Source: Ancylobacter novellus
GTDB lineage: Bacteria > Pseudomonadota > Alphaproteobacteria > Rhizobiales > Methylopilaceae
Direction: 5' to 3'
Assembly (NCBI GenBank): GCA_003241695.1
Contig: QFPN01000012.1
Span: 1 to 64,000 of the forward strand
DNA: 64,000 nucleotides
The notes beneath the pieces are model-generated. The model saw only the letters and a program-made list of their open reading frames with translations. It did no database searches and was not told the origin of the DNA. The first letter of the stretch is position 1, and every line of letters starts with the position of its first letter. Below, one piece after another: positions 60,432 to 64,000 of this stretch. The position numbers were made by a program, and so were the translations under genes.

Positions 60432-60446
60432 TTAATGCCCCGTTAA
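60432..60446. promoter_or_regulatory. CtrA box between the zinc-ribbon gene and ftsE
   Basis: TTAA-TGCCCCG-TTAA, an exact TTAA-N7-TTAA match to the CtrA consensus. It lies 57 bases before the ftsE start and 81 bases before the start of the divergent zinc-ribbon gene, inside the 151-base gap. Confidence 0.7.
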
Positions 60447-60502
60447 AATCTCCGCGCGACAACGGGCGGAGCGTCCCGGTACGGACGGCGAAAGGCGCGT
60501 CG

Positions 60503-61162
60503 ATGCTACGTTTCGAGAATGTGGGTTTGCGCTACGGGCTCGGTCCCGAGGTCCTGCGCGACCTGACCTTCTCGGTCGAGCCGAACTCGTTCCAGTTCCT
60601 CACCGGCCCTTCGGGCGCCGGCAAGACCTCGCTGCTGCGCCTCATGTTCCTCGCGCTGAAGCCGACGCGAGGACTGGTCAAGGTTTTCAACCGCGACATC
60701 GCCACCTTGCCGCCGGGCGACCTGCCGTCGCTGCGCCGGCGCGTCGGCGTCGTGTTTCAGGACTTTCGTCTGCTCGACCACATGACGACCTACGAGAACG
60801 TCGCGCTGCCTCTCCGGGTCGCGGGCCGCGAGGAAACAAGCTATCGTGGCGAGGTGACCGAGCTGCTCGGCTGGGTCGGCCTCGGAGACAAGCTCGACGC
60901 GCTGCCGCTCGTGCTGTCGGGCGGAGAGAAGCAGCGCGCCGCGATCGCACGCGCGCTGGTCGCCCGCCCCGAACTGCTGCTCGCCGACGAACCGACCGGC
61001 AACGTCGACCCCCAGCTCGCCCGCCGGATCCTCAGACTGTTCGTCGAATTGCACAAATCCGGGACCGCGGTCGTGATCGCGACCCACGACATCGCCCTCA
61101 TGGACCTGGTCGACGCGCGGCGCCTCGTGCTGCACGACGGCAGGCTGCACGTCTACGAATGA
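60503..61162 (+). CDS. ftsE: Cell division ATP-binding protein FtsE
   Basis: 219 residues from ATG 60503. Walker A is TGPSGAGKTSLLRLM, the Q-loop VFQDFRLLDHMTTYENVALP is FtsE-specific (truncated quote: VFQDFRLLDHMTTYENV), the signature LSGGEKQRAA, and Walker B LLLADEPTGNVDP. With FtsX it controls peptidoglycan hydrolases at the divisome. ftsX starts within its stop codon (ATGA). A CtrA box upstream suggests cell-cycle control. Confidence 0.95.
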   Translation: MLRFENVGLRYGLGPEVLRDLTFSVEPNSFQFLTGPSGAGKTSLLRLMFLALKPTRGLVKVFNRDIATLPPGDLPSLRRRVGVVFQDFRLLDHMTTYENVALPLRVAGREETSYRGEVTELLGWVGLGDKLDALPLVLSGGEKQRAAIARALVARPELLLADEPTGNVDPQLARRILRLFVELHKSGTAVVIATHDIALMDLVDARRLVLHDGRLHVYE

Positions 61163-62109
61163 CCTCACAGTCCAAGCCAGCCTCGGAAACCGCCGCCGCG
61201 CGTCAGAAGAGCCGCAGGCTCGGCCCGATCGTGCCGGCCTCCTCCGTCTCCGGCCGCACGCTGCTGATCGTCATCGCGATCATGACCTATCTCGCGTCCC
61301 TGACGCTCGGCGCGGTGGACCTCACCCGCCGGACCGCGGCCGGGTGGGAGCGCGACGTCGTGCGCGAAACGACGGTGCAGATCCGCCCCGCGGACGGCGT
61401 CGACCTCGACGCCGCCGCCGCGACCGTCGAACGGCTCGCGCGGGCGACCAAGGGAGTCGCGGATGTCCGGCCCTATTCGAAGGACGAGACCGCCCGGCTG
61501 CTCGAACCCTGGCTCGGTTCCGGCCTCGCGCTCGACGACCTGCCGATTCCCCGCCTCGTTGTGCTGAAGCTTTCGGCCGACGAAGCGTTCGACGCCGACA
61601 GCCTGAAGGCGGCCCTCAAACGCGATGCGCCCGGCGCGACGCTCGACGACCACCGCCGCTTCCTCGACCGCCTCGTGGCGATGGCGCGCGCGGTGGTGTG
61701 GTTCGGTCTCGGCGTGCTCGTGCTGATGCTCGCGGCGACCGCGCTCTCCGTGGTTTTCGCGACCCGCGGCGCGATGGCGTCGAACCACGACATCGTTCAG
61801 GTGCTGCATTTCGTCGGCGCCCGAGACAGCTACATCGCCGGCCAGTTCCAGAACCGCTTCATGCGTCTCGGGCTGAAAGGCGCGCTCGCGGGTGGGGGCA
61901 TGGCGATCGCGACCTTCCTCCTCGCCGGCGCGACGGCGTCGCAGGGGGTGGGAAGCGCGACGGTCGACCAGATGGACGCGCTTTTCGGCTCCTTCGAGAT
62001 CGGAGCCACGGCCTATGCCGGCGTCGCGGCGCTGGTCGCCGTGGTGGCGGCTCTCACGGCCGTCACCTCCCGGCTCACCGTCTATCAGACCTTGCGGGCG
62101 CTCGACTGA
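61159..62109 (+). CDS. ftsX: Cell division protein FtsX
   Basis: 316 residues. Four membrane helices: TM1 about 34-54, then a periplasmic domain of ~115 residues that binds hydrolase activators, and three C-terminal helices (about 178-200, 230-255, 280-305) of the FtsX/MacB fold. SNHDIVQVLHFVGARDSYIA is the typical cytoplasmic loop. The N-terminal ~30 residues are basic. Translationally coupled to ftsE. Confidence 0.93.
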   Translation: MTSQSKPASETAAARQKSRRLGPIVPASSVSGRTLLIVIAIMTYLASLTLGAVDLTRRTAAGWERDVVRETTVQIRPADGVDLDAAAATVERLARATKGVADVRPYSKDETARLLEPWLGSGLALDDLPIPRLVVLKLSADEAFDADSLKAALKRDAPGATLDDHRRFLDRLVAMARAVVWFGLGVLVLMLAATALSVVFATRGAMASNHDIVQVLHFVGARDSYIAGQFQNRFMRLGLKGALAGGGMAIATFLLAGATASQGVGSATVDQMDALFGSFEIGATAYAGVAALVAVVAALTAVTSRLTVYQTLRALD

Positions 62110-62187
62110 TGGCTCATGTCGACGCCTCCGTCTTGAAGACGCCGCTGGCGCGGCGCACTCTGGAGCGCTTGAAAGCACATCGCGACG

Positions 62188-62889
62188 ATGGCGACCGGAT
62201 CTGACATTCTTTCGACCGGACCGACCCACGGTCCGTCCGGCTCGCCCTTCAGGCGGGCCGTAGCCACGCTCGCCTTCATCGGCGCGATCGCCGCCGCGCT
62301 GCTGTTCGCCGGCTTCCTGAATTTCGTCCGCCTTCTTCCCGGCGAGGAGCAGGCCGCGCCCGCCGCGGGCGACGGCATCGTCGCGCTCACCGGGGGCGCG
62401 GAACGGCTGTCGGACGCGCTCCGTCTGCTCGCCTCTGGCCGCGGCAAGCGCCTGCTGATCTCGGGCGTCCATCCGGAAACGACCGAACGCGAGCTCGCCC
62501 GCGCCCAACCCGACTACGCCGCCTTCGCCCGCTGCTGCGTGGACCTCGGTCGCCGCGCGCTCAACACCGCGGGCAACGCCGTCGAGACCCGCCGCTGGGC
62601 GGTCGGCCACGGGTTCCGCTCGCTCATCGTGGTGACTTCGGGCTATCACATGCCGCGCACGATGATGGAGCTGCACCGCGAGATGCCGGACGTCGAACTG
62701 ATCCCGTACGCAGTCGTCACCGACCGGTTGCGAGGCGAGCCCTGGTGGCGCGACTTCTCGACCGCGCGCCTCCTCGCCGGCGAATACGTCAAGTATGTCG
62801 CGGCGCTCGTCCGGGTGCGGCTCGCGCCACGGCTCGCCAAGACCGAAACCGCAGAGGGACGGGCAGGAACGCCCGCGCCGCGCTCCTGA
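62188..62889 (+). CDS. YdcF family protein (DUF218)
   Basis: 233 residues. TM1 (about 27-50) is followed by the DUF218 fold: GIVALTGGAERLSDALRLLA, LLISGVHP, RRALNTAGNAVETRRWA and VVTSGYHMPRTMMEL. Relatives include SanA and ElyC, envelope proteins linked to barrier integrity and lipid-linked precursor metabolism. It lies between ftsEX and plsC, consistent with an envelope role. The active domain should face the periplasm. Confidence 0.88.
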   Translation: MATGSDILSTGPTHGPSGSPFRRAVATLAFIGAIAAALLFAGFLNFVRLLPGEEQAAPAAGDGIVALTGGAERLSDALRLLASGRGKRLLISGVHPETTERELARAQPDYAAFARCCVDLGRRALNTAGNAVETRRWAVGHGFRSLIVVTSGYHMPRTMMELHREMPDVELIPYAVVTDRLRGEPWWRDFSTARLLAGEYVKYVAALVRVRLAPRLAKTETAEGRAGTPAPRS

Positions 62890-63710
62890 CCGCGCCGCGC
62901 CCCGCCGCGCCCGTTCCCGCTTCGGAGACGGACCGCCCGCCGGCGCCGCGCGCCGGCAAGACCGTCTGGAAACGGGCGGCGGTCTTCAACGTCGCCCAGA
63001 GCGCGCTGGTCTTCCTCGTCACGATCGTCGCCGGACCGCTCACGCTGTTCATGAAGCGCGAGACCGTACGCGACGTCGCGAACTGGTGGTGCCGCGCCAA
63101 TCTGAAGTTGCTGCGGCTCATCGTCGGAATCGACCTGGAAGTCCGGGGACTGGAGAACATCCCGAAAGGCGGGGCGCTGGTCGCGGTGAAGCATCAGTCG
63201 GCGCTCGAGACCTTCGGGCTGATGCCTCAGTTGCCGGACCCGACCTTCGTGCTGAAGCGCGAACTTACCTGGCTGCCGTTCTTCGGATGGTTCCTGATCC
63301 GGATGAAGATGATCGCCATCGACCGCAAGGCGGGAAGCGAGGCGCTCACGCAGATCCTCAAACAGGCCGAGCCCGCCGCGCGCGAAGGACGGCAGATCGT
63401 GATCTATCCCGAAGGCACCCGCCGCGCGGTGGGCGAGCCCGCGCGCTACAAGCTCGGCGTCTCCTTCCTCTACGAGCGGCTCGGCCTGCCCTGCGCGCCC
63501 GTCGCCATCAACGCCGGCGTGTTCTGGCCGAAAGGCACGCTGCGCCGCCGACAGGGCCGCGCCGTGATCGAGTTCCTCGAACCGATCCCGCCGGGTCTCG
63601 ACCGGGACACGTTTCAAAAAATTCTAAAAGAACGGATCGAAAACGCGAGCGCGACGTTGATCGACGAAGCGTTGCACGGCCCGACGCCGGTCGGACCGCC
63701 GAGGCCGTGA
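62745..63710 (+). CDS. plsC: 1-acyl-sn-glycerol-3-phosphate acyltransferase
   Basis: 321 residues if started at GTG 62745, which has GAGG 9 bases upstream but overlaps ydcF by 145 bases; the first ~65 residues then look like shadow-frame sequence. No other ATG/GTG/TTG lies before the membrane helix; CTG 62886, overlapping the ydcF stop (CTGA), is a possible real start. Conserved blocks: VKHQSALETF (catalytic His; Glu in place of the usual Asp), IYPEGTRR and FLIRMKMIAIDR. It makes phosphatidic acid in the inner membrane. Confidence 0.88.
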   Translation: MARLLDRAPPRRRIRQVCRGARPGAARATARQDRNRRGTGRNARAALLTAPRPAAPVPASETDRPPAPRAGKTVWKRAAVFNVAQSALVFLVTIVAGPLTLFMKRETVRDVANWWCRANLKLLRLIVGIDLEVRGLENIPKGGALVAVKHQSALETFGLMPQLPDPTFVLKRELTWLPFFGWFLIRMKMIAIDRKAGSEALTQILKQAEPAAREGRQIVIYPEGTRRAVGEPARYKLGVSFLYERLGLPCAPVAINAGVFWPKGTLRRRQGRAVIEFLEPIPPGLDRDTFQKILKERIENASATLIDEALHGPTPVGPPRP

Positions 63711-63782
63711 CCGCTTTCCCGCCGACCGCTCGACGGTCGCGACCGCGGGGCTGCAGATGGACGCCAATCAGCGGGGGGCGCC

Positions 63783-64000
63783 ATGGCCGAAAGCGAGATG
63801 GACCGAAACCTCCTTGACGCGCTTTCCGTCTCCGTGGCGGAACCTGCGCCCGAGGACGACGGGCTGGCGGTCGTCGCGCGCGAGGGCGGTTTCGGCGATC
63901 GATACCGCGTCTGGCGGGGCCGGTCCGGCGAGCGCTACGTCGTGACCGTCATGCCGCTCGGCGAAGCCATGGCGGTAGAGGGCGCGGTGGTGCTGCTCGT
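63783..64000 (+). CDS. Hypothetical protein, N-terminal part (partial)
   Basis: From ATG 63783 the frame stays open to the right edge (72 codons). The sequence starts MAESEMDRNLLDALSVSVAE and continues with a beta-type stretch (GDRYRVWRGRSGERYVVTVM). No signal peptide and no family recognised from this part. It starts 73 bases after plsC on the same strand. Confidence 0.6.
   Translation, partial: MAESEMDRNLLDALSVSVAEPAPEDDGLAVVAREGGFGDRYRVWRGRSGERYVVTVMPLGEAMAVEGAVVLL

Overview
The window is a high-GC chromosomal segment of an alphaproteobacterium, most likely order Hyphomicrobiales (Rhizobiales). The evidence is the gene orders 4.5S RNA-dnaX-ebfC, cytochrome c / kdsB / pheA / nudC and zinc-ribbon protein-ftsE-ftsX-ydcF-plsC, a CpdR-type regulator beside hpt, an mmcB gene with a GTTC-N7-GTTC (alphaproteobacterial LexA) box, and a TTAA-N7-TTAA (CtrA) box before ftsE. 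No rRNA or tRNA gene was seen. Genes are dense, often joined by 4-base start/stop overlaps, and nearly all look chromosomal.

Layout. 1-9.1 kb: end of a ferredoxin-NADP reductase gene, a small membrane protein, an HTH regulator, a VIT/vWA sortase substrate with its own class GN sortase, and an RND efflux pair (adaptor plus permease). 9.2-12.4 kb: the TetR regulator of that pump, a phosphotransacetylase-family gene, thrB and rnhA. 12.4-18.5 kb: a secreted protein, a histidine kinase/response regulator pair, a small RTX calcium-binding protein, a CorA-type transporter and an AT-richer orphan secreted protein. 18.7-30.3 kb: a YadGH-like ABC exporter, aminotransferase, DJ-1/PfpI protein, acetyltransferase, PAS/GGDEF diguanylate cyclase, MarR regulator divergent from a C15 peptidase/creatininase pair, an esterase, YjbQ and a NarL-type regulator. 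30.3-36.3 kb: a palindromic repeat cluster, typA, a sulfotransferase-like gene, argG and SOS-linked mmcB. 36.4-46.5 kb: a Yej-type peptide ABC transporter operon ending in a Nudix gene. 46.7-53.5 kb: a tri-haem membrane cytochrome c, kdsB, pheA, nudC, 4.5S RNA, dnaX and ebfC. 53.5-58.4 kb: an acyl-CoA dehydrogenase, then glycosyltransferase and capsule-export-like genes. 58.6-64 kb: cpdR, hpt, a zinc-ribbon membrane protein, ftsEX, ydcF, plsC and a truncated ORF.

The most unusual part is the peptide-transporter operon. Each of its first four gene junctions holds an inserted unit: three palindromic elements, one of which carries a DUF559 nuclease gene, and one VapBC-type toxin/antitoxin pair. 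Each unit carries an ORF that ends exactly on the start codon of the next transporter gene (4-base overlap, or stop directly abutting start). The two smaller elements carry mini-ORFs that begin MKR like the nuclease gene; one of them also ends in the same tail, so it looks like an internal deletion derivative of the nuclease element.

Regulatory links read directly from sequence: the same ATACC-N4-GGTAT-like palindrome lies before the RND pump (two copies) and before the tetR gene; a LexA box sits on the mmcB start codon; a CtrA box lies between the zinc-ribbon gene and ftsE, 1.5 kb from cpdR, whose family controls CtrA proteolysis.
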